64,000 bases of DNA from Adiantum capillus-veneris (taxonomy: Eukaryota > Streptophyta > Polypodiopsida > Polypodiales > Pteridaceae): positions 69,534,503-69,598,502 of the forward strand of contig CM043957.1 of assembly GCA_014529385.2 (NCBI GenBank), in the 5' to 3' direction. Position 1 is the first letter of the stretch. Every line of letters begins with the position of its first letter. Positions 41,521 through 53,849 of the stretch are shown here, piece by piece. Under the pieces are notes generated by a model. The model was not told the DNA's origin, made no database searches, and worked only from the letters and a program-made list of their open reading frames with translations. A program made the position numbers and the translations under genes.

Positions 41521-43700
41521 AGAAACTCTATAAGGAGGTTTATTAGGCGGTGAGATTCCTAGAAGAAGCTCAATTGCATGGTCGTCATCCCCTCGTTTGG
41601 GAGGTGGTTCACAAGGGATGTTCTCAATAAAAACATCTTGGAATCCATTTAGGAAATTAGATAACTCTAATTCCTTTTGATTCCCTATATCTTCTTTTTC
41701 TAAAACATTAGGTTCATTTTGAGAGTCTTTAACAAAATCATGTACATGAAAATAAAGCTCTTTATTGATTTATTAAAACCTTACTTATGTACAATGGGTA
41801 TGGTGCTACCCGACTCCTTAGCATCTATGTACATATCTTTTTCCCTGTACCTAAAGTAGATTTGAAATTTAACATTGGCATCCATGCGATCAAACCATGG
41901 TACTCCTAGGATTACATTCACATGCTTGAGAGGAGAGATGAAGAAATCTTCCTTGTCCACATAGCTTTGGACATGGAGCCTCGATTTCCCAATTAAGGGA
42001 GTGACTGAGACTTCTTGTCTCTTGAAAGCACCATCGGTAGGTAGGACATCTCCCATCTCATAGGCTTGGATGCCTAGCTTGGTGGCTAACTCCGTGGATA
42101 TGAAGTTGTGAGCAGAACTAGGGTCAACGAGAATGAAAGCATAATGTTCTTTTACCTTTCCCCAACCATGACATAGAGGAGATCCTTTGTGATGAGCATC
42201 CTCTTCTTGAACTTCGACTATGGAAGCTCTAGGAGGCTCATTACGTGTATTCTTATGGGGGCAAGCACGATAGGGATGCCCTTGCTCTCCGCACTTGTAA
42301 CAATGGTAATCTTTTCGATAACACTCTAGCTCTTTAGGAGAGAGTTTATTTTTGCCTTTATAAACTTCCTTCTCCTTGGCTTTGTTGTTATTGGAGTTGT
42401 CTTTGGGAGACTTTTGGACGTTGTCCTTCCCCTTAGGCTCACTACGGTCCTTGCTTTCCATGGGCTTAAGATTTCTCTTAGCCCCTTGTTGGAAATTGAT
42501 TCTTGAAGCCACCGTGGTATGGTGTATGACCGCAGGTATGGTACAAGGCCTTTGGGAGTTAACATACGCCGCCATATCCTCAGATAAACCCACACAAAAT
42601 TGTTGTTTTTTCTCTCCAAAGTCCATCTTTTTATAGACACGGATTTGAGATGTAAATCCCAAAACTTTTCTACATATTTGTGAATAGATTCATAGGGAGA
42701 GAGCTTCAAGCTTCACCATTCGGTGAGTACTTTGTCTTTGGCATTGCTAGCCAAAAACTGCTTCATGATGGAAGCTCTTAAGTCTTTCCATGTTTGTGGA
42801 GCTTGGCCGTTTGCTAGTAGGCTAGACCACCATTGCCTGGCGGACTTTTGAAAGTGCGTAGCTACATGGTGTAGCTTAGAGGACCCCGTGAATACCTCAT
42901 CTCCAAACACCGCATTGAATTGTTGGATAAAGGCCAAGACTTTGTCCGTAGCACCAAAGGTGCCATTGTAGGTAAGGAAAGAGATGATCTTTCCTCCCTC
43001 TTTGAAATTTTTGAGCTTGGACGACCTTTACCAGGTGGCATAGGATTTCCGATGGCCTCTTCTCTTGGGCGGTTTGAGAGCTGCACCATCACTTTCTTCA
43101 GAAGGGAAAGAGGATGAGGAGGATGGAGAAGAGGGTGACCTCCTTCTCGCCTTTTTCTTCCCTTGTTCCTCCTATTCTACACCATTACTTTCTTCAAAAG
43201 AGGAAGAGGATGAGGAAAATGGAGAAGAGGGTGACCTCTTTCTCGTCTTTTTCTTCTCTTGTTTCCTCTCTTCCCTCTTTGAATTATGGTGAGAGGAGTA
43301 TGCAATGGTCGTCTCCGTTTAGGGGGTGTTGGTGAGCGTTTTGCTCGTCGTCTTCATGGAGCCATCTCCGACGAGGTGGCATGAGATTTGTTCTTTCTCG
43401 TTCTTTCGGTGGGGGGTCTACCGTTGAAACTTGGGCTCTCCTTTGAGAGGGAGATGCCCCATCGAGTAGTAAGTTTTTGAGCCCTTTGTACGGATCCTCC
43501 TCTTCTTCCCTTATCGGAGAGAGTCCTCTTTTGGAAGTCTCACTAGAAGCTTTCTTAGGTACTCTCTCTTCTTGGTGGGGAGTTTGGAGAATACCATGGG
43601 TGTGCAATTGCTGTAGCACTTCACCTTGGAGGGATGGATTGCCCAGGGCTTGTTGGAGCCTAGAAACAAGATAGTTTACAAGCATAGGGGCATCATTAGT
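41521..43700 (-). pseudogene. Element D2 Gag and protease, frameshifted
   Basis: The N-terminal piece 43685-43284 is Pro/Glu/Arg-rich. The capsid core is 42937-42713 (HFQKSARQWWSSLL) and continues at 42709-42326. The zinc knuckle CYKCGEQGHPYRAC is near 42308-42267. The protease part (LVDPSSAHNFIS, near 42140-42105) has DPSS where element D has DPGA, then VILGVPWF near 41920. The stretch 41521-41780 links to RT. GAA/GAG-rich repeats at 43080-43250 may have expanded. Confidence 0.75.
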
Positions 43701-44160
43701 TGCTCTATCATTATCAAAATCAAAGCTACAACATTCATTTCAATCTCTTTACCCTTGTCATCCATACTAGCAAATTTTAGATGTAAATTTTTACTTGTAC
43801 TTTGGCACTTCAAGCCCTAGTTGCTACTCCTCTTTACCTTCAAAGGAAGCACTCAAGCATCTATACCCGTGGCTCGAATATTATTAATTGCAAGGAATAG
43901 AAGAGAGGGTTTCACAGAGCCGAGACAACATCGGTTCCTATCAAGCTTCTAATAGCTCTCAATAATGGTTAAGCCGTAGGCAAGCCCCGTAGGACTCCAT
44001 TATTAAGACCATAGCTCTCGACAATATCCCCGTTAACTGCATAAAGCAGACGTACTTCAAGGATGAAAAATCCCTATTCTACTTACTCTTTTGCAATTGA
44101 TAACACCAACCATTTGTAGCAAGATTGAGGACCTCTCTTCTTGAGCAAGAAAAGAGAAAC
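43701..44160 (-). other. Element D2 leader
   Basis: No ORF is present. A short stem AATAATGG...CCATTATT (about 43960-44015) is visible. The function is unknown. Confidence 0.5.
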
Positions 44161-44178
44161 CAATAGCTTTGATACCAA
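44161..44178 (-). other. Primer binding site of element D2, tRNA-Met type
   Basis: The minus strand reads TTGGTATCAAAGCTATTGG next to the LTR end. TGGTATCAGAGC is the standard complement of plant initiator tRNA-Met, so one base differs. Confidence 0.8.
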
Positions 44179-45330
44179 TGTAACATTTAATGCACTAGTA
44201 ACTTGTGTGTAGCGGAAAATGATAACATAGTGAGCATTTCATTAAGAACAAGTTCCTAATGAGCATAGAGAGAGTACTAGTTGGAGAAAGCAACATAGAA
44301 ATTACATCTAGCTAGTTTGGCATAGACAATACTTGAAAAGAGAGAGAAATAGAACAATTGACAACAGTTGAGAACCGGATTTACATGGAGCTGGTCCCCC
44401 CTCCAAAAAGGATTTGTATTATAGCTTCTCCTATCAAGGGTATACAATACAATCGTTGTGTTCCTTGACAAAACTCGTTGGTGCAACGAAGATGGAAGCT
44501 TCATGCACCAAATTATGCTTGAAAAACATACCTAGTGGGCCTAGCCTCAATCCCAAGACCTCACACACCTTCAAAGATGGTGAGAGCTAGCAAGGAATGA
44601 GGAAAGATGAAGAGGAAGAAGATGTATCTTACGAGAAAGAAGTATTCTCCTCACATAATCACTCTTATAGCATAGCTTAGCTTAGTAATTAGCATGGTAG
44701 AGGAGATGAGCATGCCATTGAAGCTTGGCTCTTGGTTGGATTTGCATTCCACAGCCAAGAGTTGTTGGTGTAGGCCTCTACTTCTCGATGCTTGGAGAAG
44801 GAGATGGAGTTATTGCTCAACACATGAGTTGTGTGTGTGTAGCAAAATTAGTTAGCCTAAAAATGCCAACTCTGATCTCTCTTCTTGGTCGACCCCTCTT
44901 CCCATTTGCTCTTGCTGGCTTCCCATTGGCTCCTGCAGAGCTTAGCCAATAGCAATTAAGAAGCATAGTTGATAGTCTTGTGACAAGTGTCCCCCTTTTC
45001 CCTTTTGTGAGAGCTTAGGTAATTAAAATAATTTATTTAAACTCTCATTGGACCTTTTAGTCTTTTGGCCAATAGAAATCAAGCAAGCCATTGGGTTGCT
45101 GGATGCTCACTGGACCCCTTGGTAGACTGTTCAATAGTCTTCTAGGGAGCTTAATTCCTATTGGTTCTTTTATCAAGCATTTTTTAATTGATTAGACTAA
45201 TTTTACTCTAGCCTAATTCTCATTGGTCCACCTCTATGGCCATCCCAATAGGATTTGAGGGGAGATTGGGGGCATATGTGCTAGGAGCCTACCATGTGTC
45301 CATTATTCCCTTTGTGTAAAGGGAGAGCTT

Positions 45331-45374
<44 letters not shown>

Positions 45375-45650
45375 CTCTCTCTTCCCCTACCTTGAGAGAC
45401 GCCCCCTCCTTCCTAGGGATGTGGGAAGACTTTTTAGTCTTCCCATAACCATCCAATTTTCCCACTTTTGGCCATTGGACTTTTTTAATTAAATTATGGT
45501 ACCTTAGCCTATGAAAGTCTTAATGGAGATGAACCTTAGGTCTTTTAAGCTCCATTGATGCACATTGCTCTTTTGCAGACTGTCCCCCTTTGGATCCCTG
45601 CTGAGACCGATCTGGCAATCTTACCAATATTCTAACTTTTACTCCCCTCG
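44179..45650 (-). repeat. 5' LTR of element D2, outer border uncertain
   Basis: The 3' end (TGTAAC on the plus strand at 44179) abuts the PBS. The outer border is put near 45650 because a purine-rich GGGGGAGGTACGAGGGG (minus strand) lies there; no TG start was fixed. It contains a (GT)n run at 45333-45371 and no ORF. Confidence 0.5.
45333..45371. repeat. (GT)n microsatellite
   Basis: An uninterrupted GT run inside the presumed D2 LTR. Confidence 0.95.
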
Positions 45651-47999
45651 TACCTCCCCCTATTAAATGATTAGTTTAACATGAGAAAATCATTTGGGAG
45701 AATTAGATATTAGTTTTTATGACACTTTGTTTCCTCTGTTGATCCAATATTCTTGTGGGCTAAATACCCACTATCAAGAATTGGAGTATATATATGTACA
45801 GATTGGGTCGATGACTCCACATGAGCTGAATCACCAATCATTCAAGATCCAAAAGCCAAATTTTGAGATATGGCTTGATGTGCAGGATGCATCTCTTGGA
45901 TTGCTCTCAACACCACTGTCATAACTGCTACAAGATTTTTTGGTTTTTGCATGTGTATCATATCTCTGAGCTAGGTTGGAAACCCGCATGGTGGGTGATT
46001 TGGCATGGTTAAAACCCACTCAAATCTTCTCAAGATAGCCCATGATTAGGTCACCCTAGCCAAGTGCAAACATCCCCTTTTTTGCGCCTAGTAAAGTCTT
46101 TAGAAAGTTAGGTATTGGTGGCCCTTAGGTCTTAAAACACTTATTTTGGACACCTTAAAAGGTATCTTGGTTAAAAACGACTTTAAAATCAAAACCCATT
46201 GCGGTGTGTCCTATTGCTCACAAGCTTTTTTTCTAGCTATACGTCACTAAATTTGGACCTGTGTATCAAAAATCAAAGCAATTTTGGTGAACTGCACTTG
46301 AAATGACACTCAAAACGGATTTAGGCTTTGAAACCCTAGTTCTGATGTTCACATAGGATTTTGTGATCCAATTCTTCCAAAATTTGACAAGTAGGCTTTA
46401 ATTATCTCGAACCAACTACTGGTAACAAAAAATAGCCAAAATGATAATCTTGGAGAAGAATCTAAAATTAATCAATGTGATTGTGAAGAGGAACACATTT
46501 ATATACTTAACTTTTGCACATATGTGTACAATAATGGAAAGAAACTCAGACATGCTTGATTTCGTTATGCAATTGGTTGTATTTCTTGAATCCACACAAG
46601 CATACAATATAATGAGTTTGTCAATACACTAGGATAAAATATTTCAATCACAGACAATAATGATGCCTATCATGTAGAAATTCTTTTAATTTGAAGGAAG
46701 AGAAATTTCTATACATTTTTGACTTCCTTGATGCATGCGATTATTGTGGTCACTATTGTAGTTTACCATAGTCACTAGTAAAAACACTTACTTCACTTTG
46801 TTGTGCTACAGAGATGAGGGCATAGACACTAACTTTGGCTATTACAATGCATAAAAGGTACACATTAAAAAAACATTGATTTGATACGAGAATCCAACTT
46901 GCTTCATGTGACCTACCGAATTGCAACCCTTCTTTGTATAATGTAATTGGGATCCTCTTGGCAAGCAACCTCAAGTAGCAAGTGGTGTATCTTGTTTTAA
47001 AGTGGAATTTATTCATACCTAGTGGTACCAAACTATCTCATTTTTTTCTCAAATAGAGTTGCTGGAGAAGATAATACCATTTTCTTAGCTTCTTAATCAT
47101 CTACATGCCATTAAAAGCCATTTTTTGCAAACACCTAGCAACGCATGCCAAAGTTTACAATTGTTATCTGATTGTATAGTTTTAGTGTGAATCACAATCA
47201 ATTTGTAGTGTTGAGCTTGATTTGCATGTTTTTTCTCCATATGTCTATGCATTTGACATATATTTGCACTTTCACTTTGTGCACATGTGTATCAATGTTT
47301 ATTTTGAGCCTTACGTATATATGGAGGAAAGTTTGGGTAGTCCTCCCCAAAGAATAACCATAGAGGTATGTGCCCGTCACTCATTGCCATAAACATTTCT
47401 AGTCTTGAAGGCAGGCAATTGGTAATAAGTAATGCAAATATATGGCACACATATTGATATAAGACCCTTTTGTAACTCATGATCATTCCAGATAAATGAA
47501 AAGAGTGCGACATTTTACTTGTGAATTGTAATTAATGGTTTCACCTAGCATGCTACTAACATTTTGAGCTTTACTCATGAGTATGCCACTAGTCCTTTTC
47601 TAAAGGTGAGTAGGCGATAGTGGATGCTAACCAATACATTGATACTTAATATTTCAATTTCTCAAGATATTCACCTGCTCAAGGATTTCCATAAAATGGC
47701 TATGTAGAAATAACGACATCATTCAAATGGAATGCCGAGGTAGCATAGGTGCAATAAGTTACTCGAGTATAAACATTTGAATCGTCGACAACAATAAGCC
47801 AATAGTGAGGAGTTACGAGTAGGACTTTGGTTGATGATCAATAGCATCAGTCAAAACAAGAGAAACTTGATCAACTTGCCTATAAGTATTGCTTTTACTT
47901 TTTAAATTATGGAGATATTGAGATGTTAAGAACCACCAAGCCTTATCAACTTTTTTTATTACGCTCTCTTAAGTGATGTTTGTCTAGCACCAACAGCAC
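45651..47999. other. Unclassified AT-rich DNA
   Basis: About 2.3 kb with no convincing ORF, RNA gene, TIR or LTR on either strand. Small open frames up to about 90 codons have no recognisable motif. Confidence 0.5.
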
Positions 48000-48126
48000 C
48001 TGCGAGCAATGCACCAACTAAGCCATGCTCCCTGCGCTGTAGCCTTCAGGGAGGGCCAGCTTCCAAGAGCTGCTGAACATGCGACCTTGGTTGCGGGCAG
48101 ACGACCAGGTAAGGTGATATTGGCGT

Positions 48127-48168
<42 letters not shown>

Positions 48169-49310
48169 GGGGGGGCGGGGGGAGTGGGTCGGTGGATGAG
48201 AGGGAGGGAAGGGTCACTATTGAAGGGACCAGGCTCACGAGTGGTAACAGGGGAGTGTTGAGGAGAGGGACTGGGTGAAGTAGCTCACACCTGTGAAGGA
48301 ACTGGTGAAGCTTCCTGTGGAGGAACTAGAGGGGGGTAGGACTCGGCTGGAAAACAGACTGCTGATGACGGCGCTGAACAGGCTGCCAGCGGCCATGAGG
48401 TCATTCGCTGAGCCTAGAGTCACTCCGCTCATGAGCAGCTCATTCTTGGCCCCTTTTACAGTTAGAGAGATGCATGATGGTCTTGTAGATGTTATGCTGC
48501 TTCTTTGTCCGGAGGATGATGGCCTCACTGGGCAGTTTTTCCTTCTCATTGCCTGGAGGGATGTCTTGCACTTGCCTCTTCTCCAAGGATTCGAGCAAAT
48601 TTTTACACTGGTCAGATGCCTTCCTGGCTTACCTCAGGACCCATTACGCTTATACCAAAGGGAGGAGATCACACATTGCTTCATCAGTGGCATTCCACTA
48701 CTCTCCTGTCTTCTAAGATTCTCACTCGGATGAGCAGTGCTAGATTGTGGCCTGAGATGGGTTTTGTGCAAGATCGATGCATTCTGGACAACATTTTTCA
48801 CATTTCATGAGGTAGTGGATCATAAATATTTCGGACAGTCCTTGGAAATCTTCCTCCTCAACTTTGAGAAGGCTTATGACAGAGTGGACTAGGATTTTTT
48901 GGAGGGCACTTTACATAGGATTGGCTTTTTGGCGCGATGGATTCGTGGTGTGTCAGTATTGTACAGATTTGATAGTAGTGCGGTTACGATTGGGGCTTGG
49001 AGAGTCTTTCCCATTGTCATGATGTGTACGATAGGGTTGTCCTCTACCGAGACAATGTCCTTTCATTTGCATTGCAGGATTCTACAAATTAGAGGATTCA
49101 GTTTGCCTTCCAAAGGGTGTAGGTGCTTGTTTGCTTGCTTAGGAGTATGCGGATGATGCAGTGGCACGCATGGTTCCCAAATATGGTGTGTTGGATGCAA
49201 GTTGCAGGCGTTGCTTAGTCATATATATATTTACAGAAGTCCCATTGTCCTTTTCTCACTTCATTTGTTGTTTATGGGGGATTTGAATGAAGCTGAGGAA
49301 AGGCCTAGTT
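48000..49310 (+). pseudogene. LINE (non-LTR) reverse transcriptase fragment
   Basis: Pieces in changing plus-strand frames match the LINE ORF2 order: APFTVREMHDGL near 48445, then DDGLTGQFF (48514-48543), LITLIPKGGD (48637 on), MGFVQDRCILDNIF (48756 on), NFEKAYDRVD (near 48860), GFLARWIRGVSVLY (near 48920) and EYADDAVA near 49143, the catalytic YADD. A GA tract with G run (48128-48180) lies upstream. GDLNEAEERP near 49277 resembles an endonuclease motif but is misplaced. Several stops show an old copy. Confidence 0.72.
48128..48182. repeat. (GA)n microsatellite with G-rich tail
   Basis: About 37 bases of GA are followed by aaggggggggcggggggag. Confidence 0.9.
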
Positions 49311-49747
49311 CAGTAGTTACCTTGGACCTTAGAGGAGTTTGATCCTCAACCACTGATACGAAACCTCTCGGTTCGGGATCTGCTAGCATTGGTCGGCATA
49401 TTCTATTGCGGCAACAGAATTTGGAGTGTGGGCCTACACGATAAAGTCTTGGCTGGATGTTGCCCGATCTCATGCCTTTATGTACAACTTTTGGTCCTTC
49501 CTCTAGGATTTGCAAATCAGCTGCCATATACTTTACTTCATGTGGTCCATTGTAAGGTGCAGCAGAAGTGAATGTTGAACTTTGCTCAAGATGAGTGCTC
49601 CAAACTGTGCTCAAGGTTCCTTTTACTTACGGAAGGGAGAGCCTTCCGTTCCTTTAGTGAGATAGTGCAAATGATCACAAACAAAGTGGTAAACACTGTG
49701 AATGAAGGTGTTGAGACTGAGAGATAGAGAGAGAAGAATACGACACC
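49311..49747. other. Unassigned DNA between LINE fragment and LTR K
   Basis: A 117-codon minus-strand frame (49614-49261) exists but shows no recognisable motif. Purine-rich gagactgagagatagagagagaagaa lies just before K. Confidence 0.4.
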
Positions 49748-50389
49748 TGTAACAAACTGCTGACGTGTCAAAGTTTAAAGAATGGAGCCAACTTGCAGAT
49801 GCTGGCCGAGGGGCCTAAACCCTAAGAAGAGCAAGTAACAGAAGAAGTCCTACCAACTTATGGGGACCCCGTCTGATGGGGCCCCAAGTGACAAAGGATT
49901 AAAATAAAGCAGGACACGCACACACACAAAAACCGATGACGTGGTAGATTTCGGAAAATTACGTTGGCATGATGACGTGGCATGCTGTACGGATTTTTGC
50001 GTTTTGGGCTAGCTGATGACGTGGCAGGTTGTACGGATTTCCGTGATTTTTGCTGGCAGCTTTTTGGCATTGCTTTTGGACCGAAGCTTTTGAGTTTGAA
50101 GGCTTTTCATGTATAACTGCTTTTGGGGCCTAGGGCCTTTAAATATGAGGTTAGGGCTCATTCTCTGGCATGCTTCTTGGAGAAGGTGCAGAGTCTGGAG
50201 TATCGGCTTGTATTGTCTTGATGCAATATAAAGAAATACAGAAAGGGGCGCCAAGGTTTGGGGCCAATACCCTCTGGGGTGGAATTCTGCCACTCCGTGT
50301 CGCGTGTCGTCTCTCTCTTCCAGTTCAGTTGTTATTGAAATGCTAAAAGTCTGTTCAGTCTGTTCTTTTCTATTTGCATGTGCCTGTCT
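49748..50389 (+). repeat. LTR-like segment K
   Basis: It has a possible TG start (TGTAACAAAC), several TGACGTGGCA-type motifs, a TATA-like TTTAAATATG (50138-50147) and a region 50225-50262 (AAAGAAATACAGAAAGGGGCGCC, then GGGGCCAAT) that matches the LTR of element D. It is thus a plus-oriented LTR relative of D, cut on the right by the G LTR at 50390. Borders are uncertain. Confidence 0.5.
49937..50026 (+). promoter_or_regulatory. Three TGACGTGG(C/T)A motifs (bZIP-type sites)
   Basis: TGACGTGGTA is at 49937-49946, TGACGTGGCA at 49973-49982 and again at 50017-50026; TGACGTGTCA is at 49761-49770. TGACG and ACGTGG cores are known binding sites of plant TGA/bZIP factors. They sit about 110-380 bases upstream of the TATA-like site. 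Confidence 0.5.
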
Positions 50390-51391
50390 TGTGACAACAC
50401 CAGAATGTTGTCAAACCCTCCTCCGAAGGCTCCACTCTCTGTGGCGAGAGCGGTCTACTATTGATTGCACAAATCTGCCGACGATGTTGACAACGATGAG
50501 GACGACGACGAGACGGGCTGAAATTTGAAAACGTTAAGGGCTGAAATCTGCAAATCTTGTATGTGCTGAATTCTGACTCTATGTTGGTGATGATGGCGAT
50601 GACGACGATGCAACGACGACGCACTGAAAACGTAGATGCTGAAATCTGCGTTTTCCGGGCTGAATCTACAAACTCTTTTTGATCTGACCGTGCGGCGAGA
50701 TCTGCTGCGGGAAGGTGAGATCTACAAGGTTCGGGAGTTCTACTATGGAGTCTGACTGCTGAAAACTGAAAACGTTGATGCCTATGTTGGTTCTATCGCG
50801 GAGAATTTGCAAAATGCTAGGTCGTCCTGCTGATCCAAAAACGCTAGGGCTGATATGTGATCTGTTGCAAAATTGCTAGGATATCTGCTGGCGCCAGGCT
50901 GATCTGCAAGTGGCAAAACGTTGGGGCTGATCTGCAGTTGAAAAACGCTGGCTGGTTTTTGTGGCTGAAAACGCTAGGTTGACTGCCGGGGAGTCTTGCT
51001 GAAAAGGTGCACTGTCGGATGTCTGGTCCCTACTGCCTCTTCTGCGAGAGAATGCTAGCGGTAGGTTTCTTATATACATGCTTGTCAAAATTGCCCTACC
51101 CAATTTCCCAACAAAAGTCACTTATTGATAATAAGTGAAAAATGGCTAAAATAGGGAAAATAGGTCTATGCAGTGTAAAAATGCTCCTGATGGGTTCTGA
51201 CTGTAATCTGATGATCATGCTGTGTACAACTAGAGGATATGCATCTACTCTAAGTGTCTGGACATGCACGGTCTGCGAATAGACTCACAAAAGTGTGAGA
51301 ACACTTCCTATGCTAGGCTAATTGAACTGAACCGAACCCTTGTCATGAAGTAGCTTGTCCATGTACACATATGGTTCGATGTGCACGTGAC
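50390..51391 (-). repeat. 3' LTR of element G
   Basis: On the minus strand it starts TGTCACGTGCACATCG (51391), right after a purine-rich tract, and ends GTTGTCACA (50390). A TATA box (tatataag, complement at 51069-51077) is present. From 50480 to 51000 a degenerate unit of the type GCTGATCTGCAAAACGCTAGG is repeated many times. Confidence 0.6.
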
Positions 51392-51404
51392 ATTCCCTCC
51401 TTTT
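51392..51404 (-). other. Polypurine tract of element G
   Basis: The minus strand GAAAAGGAGGGAA lies directly before the LTR start. Confidence 0.65.
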
Positions 51405-51659
51405 CAAAGTGTGGTACTGGTACCGAACTGTATGGCGTCGAGGGAGATCGCCAACAGCGTCTGGAATTCTGGAAAGGACTCTTCGCCGGCTCACTCTGAT
51501 GCGTGGGTCATGCAATACTTGAACTTCATAAAGGTCTGCAACGCTTGCTTCTTTGGGCCGCGCCGAAAGCGATACAAAGTCATCTGTGGCTCCTTCAATG
51601 CTTCAACTTCGTCGATGGTCATGCGTCTACCTTCTTCAAGAATCTCCGAGGATGAAAAT
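51405..51659 (-). pseudogene. Element G polyprotein C-terminus, cut by element F
   Basis: The minus-strand frame from 51659 reads SSEILEEGRRMTIDEVEALKE, then KKQALQTFMKFKYCMTHASE and a stop near 51489, then, past the stop, FPEFQTL. A basic strand, a KFKY core and the FPEF end before the PPT fit a gypsy chromodomain-like tail. The other part lies beyond F and D, outside the window. The chromodomain call is tentative. Confidence 0.4.
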
Positions 51660-51910
51660 TGTGCGCTCCTTGCCGCACTATCGAAGCAAGGGACTTGCCA
51701 ATACACCGTGTGCGAGCCACAAACGGCTCCAAGCACACAACAAGCCTAAACTAGCAAGCTCAAGAAAACAAAGGGTGTGTCACTCACCGCTCTACGCTCG
51801 CCTTCGTGGTGGATTCCTCGCCGCGATGAAGAAGAAGCTGCAGTCGTGCCGCGCTCAACCGCTTCGCCGCCGTCGTGCCTTCGTAATGCTCGATCGCACA
51901 CACACACTCC

Positions 51911-51942
<32 letters not shown>

Positions 51943-52227
51943 AGGAGGTGAAGAAGAAGAAGATGGAGATGGAGCAAGAGCACTCTTCTATTGCACAAAT
52001 GAGAGAACGAGTAAAAATTAGGTTTAGTTGGCTTTTATAGGAGCTCACCCCATTCACACTTGGGCGCCCATGCTTAGCCAACTAATCCCTTGAATGTCTT
52101 AGTTAGAGTGCGCCTCTCATCGGCGATCACTCTACCTTTCCCTATTGGTCCGACAAGCCCGGTACCTGACTCTAAATAATACAACGTTAATAGATCATAT
52201 GGTGTCCGTGTGCCGTGAGGGTTAACA
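51660..52227 (-). repeat. 3' LTR of element F
   Basis: It starts TGTTAACCCTCACGG (52227) and ends GGAGCGCACA (51660), about 568 bases, and aligns with the A LTR throughout. CA/CT repeats are at 51896-51944. Confidence 0.88.
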
Positions 52228-52228
52228 T

Positions 52229-52240
52229 GCCCCCCTTCCT
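52229..52240 (-). other. Polypurine tract of element F
   Basis: The minus strand AGGAAGGGGGGC is identical to that of A. Confidence 0.85.
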
Positions 52241-53829
52241 GATGTAGATTCCGTCCTCGGAAGCTATTGAGTTGAAGCTGGTTCGTCGAGGTGGAAAAGC
52301 ATTTGAGATGAATGTCCTTAGCCTTCTTCAGTCACTGCAAAATCAAACAACATTGCCACAGTAATTGCAATCTCATATACAATTAAAAATCATATGCAAT
52401 TTTAGGTAGACAAATTGATTGGTAAAAGAATTTCAAACAATTTGTCAACAATGAACATTAAATTGCAATGTAATCAAATGCAAAAACAGATGTACATGTA
52501 GAAAATTAAACAAGTCTGGGGTCGCTAATTTGACGGTCGAAAGGCACTAGAGATCGAATATTAATACCATGGGTAAGCTTCTTAATTTTCTGTGGTCAAT
52601 TAAGTTGTTTAATCGCGAGAGCCAAGTATTCATGTTCGAGGGCTGACTAGAGGCTATATCTAGAAAACCTTGTAGTTAAGCTACCATAAAAGGAATTTCT
52701 CATGAAATCATCGCTTGACTGATTACTTTTTCTTTGACCCCCCAAAGTCTTTTCACATTGATTCAATTTGATGTGTATGCTTATTTTGTATGCCTTGGGT
52801 TTTTTGCTTTTCAAGGAAAAGCGCCCACATTGGGAACCTCTAGGGCTCTAGTACCATAGGCGATACATGTGAGTGAAGTACCAAATCAAGCTGAGAGTTC
52901 TCTTCCAGCTTAAAATTTTACATTGTGGCACTTTGATTTTTTGTTTGTTCATTTTCAGCATTTTAATTTTGTAACTTTGGGGGGTCATATAACACTGTTA
53001 CCCTCCCCAGGCTCATCACATTAGTAAACTCCCTTTATAATACTTAAGCTAAAGGTCAATAGGGTTAAGCCCACTAGAAAGCCCTAGTACATTTCACACA
53101 ATGCTGCCTAAATCGGATTAAGAACCTAAGTAACCATTGCTTATTAGGAAGGCATTCCCCATGGTATTAAGAGAAGATTTCTAATACCTAGCTTGGTCAA
53201 ACTAGCTTAGTCGGACTGCTTGATTTTTACACCTAGACAAGTGATTATGACAAAACATTACATTGAATTAAATGTTTGATACTAAGCAAATGCACTGAAT
53301 ATTATGCTACCAATCACAATCAAAGCAGACAATCATAGATGCAAAAAGATAACGGCAATGCTAATGGACAAGAAAAACCTGTTTGTGTTGATGGTCGTGC
53401 TTGATTTGAAGGTTCCATGAAGGTCCAAATCCTAACCACAGCAACACGTTCCTGTACACACTATGAAACAAAAGGAATATCTCCAGGAGGCACATTAGTG
53501 GGAAAAGAGAACTTCGCTAATCTCTCAACTCTAAAACAGAAACACTCCTATCGTACTAATCTTACCTACCCTCCATCACTCAAGTGATGAGGATCAAAAA
53601 TGTTTTATGGCATAGGTTTCTGTTTCACTGTACCAGATGTGACATGTGTAGGTCTGAGTCAATGTTTTGACTTTTAATGTGCATACTCATTTGCTAATTG
53701 CTCTTGCTCTTTATTTTTATTTTTTTGTGAGTATAAAGCTTTATATGTACATTCCCTAAGATCGGAGATTAAGAGGTCAGGGAGAAAGGTTGAGAGGGAA
53801 GCAAGTGAATGATGACTGTCAGCAAACAC
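52241..53829 (-). other. Element F 3' non-coding region
   Basis: It matches A 5467-7473 except that the 140-residue orphan ORF of A is replaced by an unrelated, ORF-free stretch (about 53540-53690). The 14-base inverted repeat is kept (52735-52748, 52974-52987), as is the second PPT-like motif (53830-53843). Confidence 0.7.
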
Positions 53830-53849
53830 TCCCCCCTTCCTTGGGTAGA

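Larger units (their letters stand above)
38826..45650 (-). mobile_element. Element D2: decayed Ty3/gypsy element with tRNA-Met-type PBS
   Basis: In minus-strand order: 5' LTR (from about 45650 to 44179), PBS (44161-44178), leader, gag, protease, RT, a 0.9 kb insertion, RNase H and the first part of integrase, cut at 38825. The protein sequence is close to intact element D, so both are probably of one chromovirus group. Many frameshifts are present. Confidence 0.8.

Noticed and set aside
43940-44060. tRNA or structured RNA gene in the D2 leader
   Set aside because: An 8-base stem is present but no cloverleaf, A/B box or CCA context could be found.
51491-51736. Minus-strand ORF of 81 codons as a host gene
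   Set aside because: Its start lies in the F LTR and its end directly precedes a PPT and LTR, so it is better read as the cut tail of element G.
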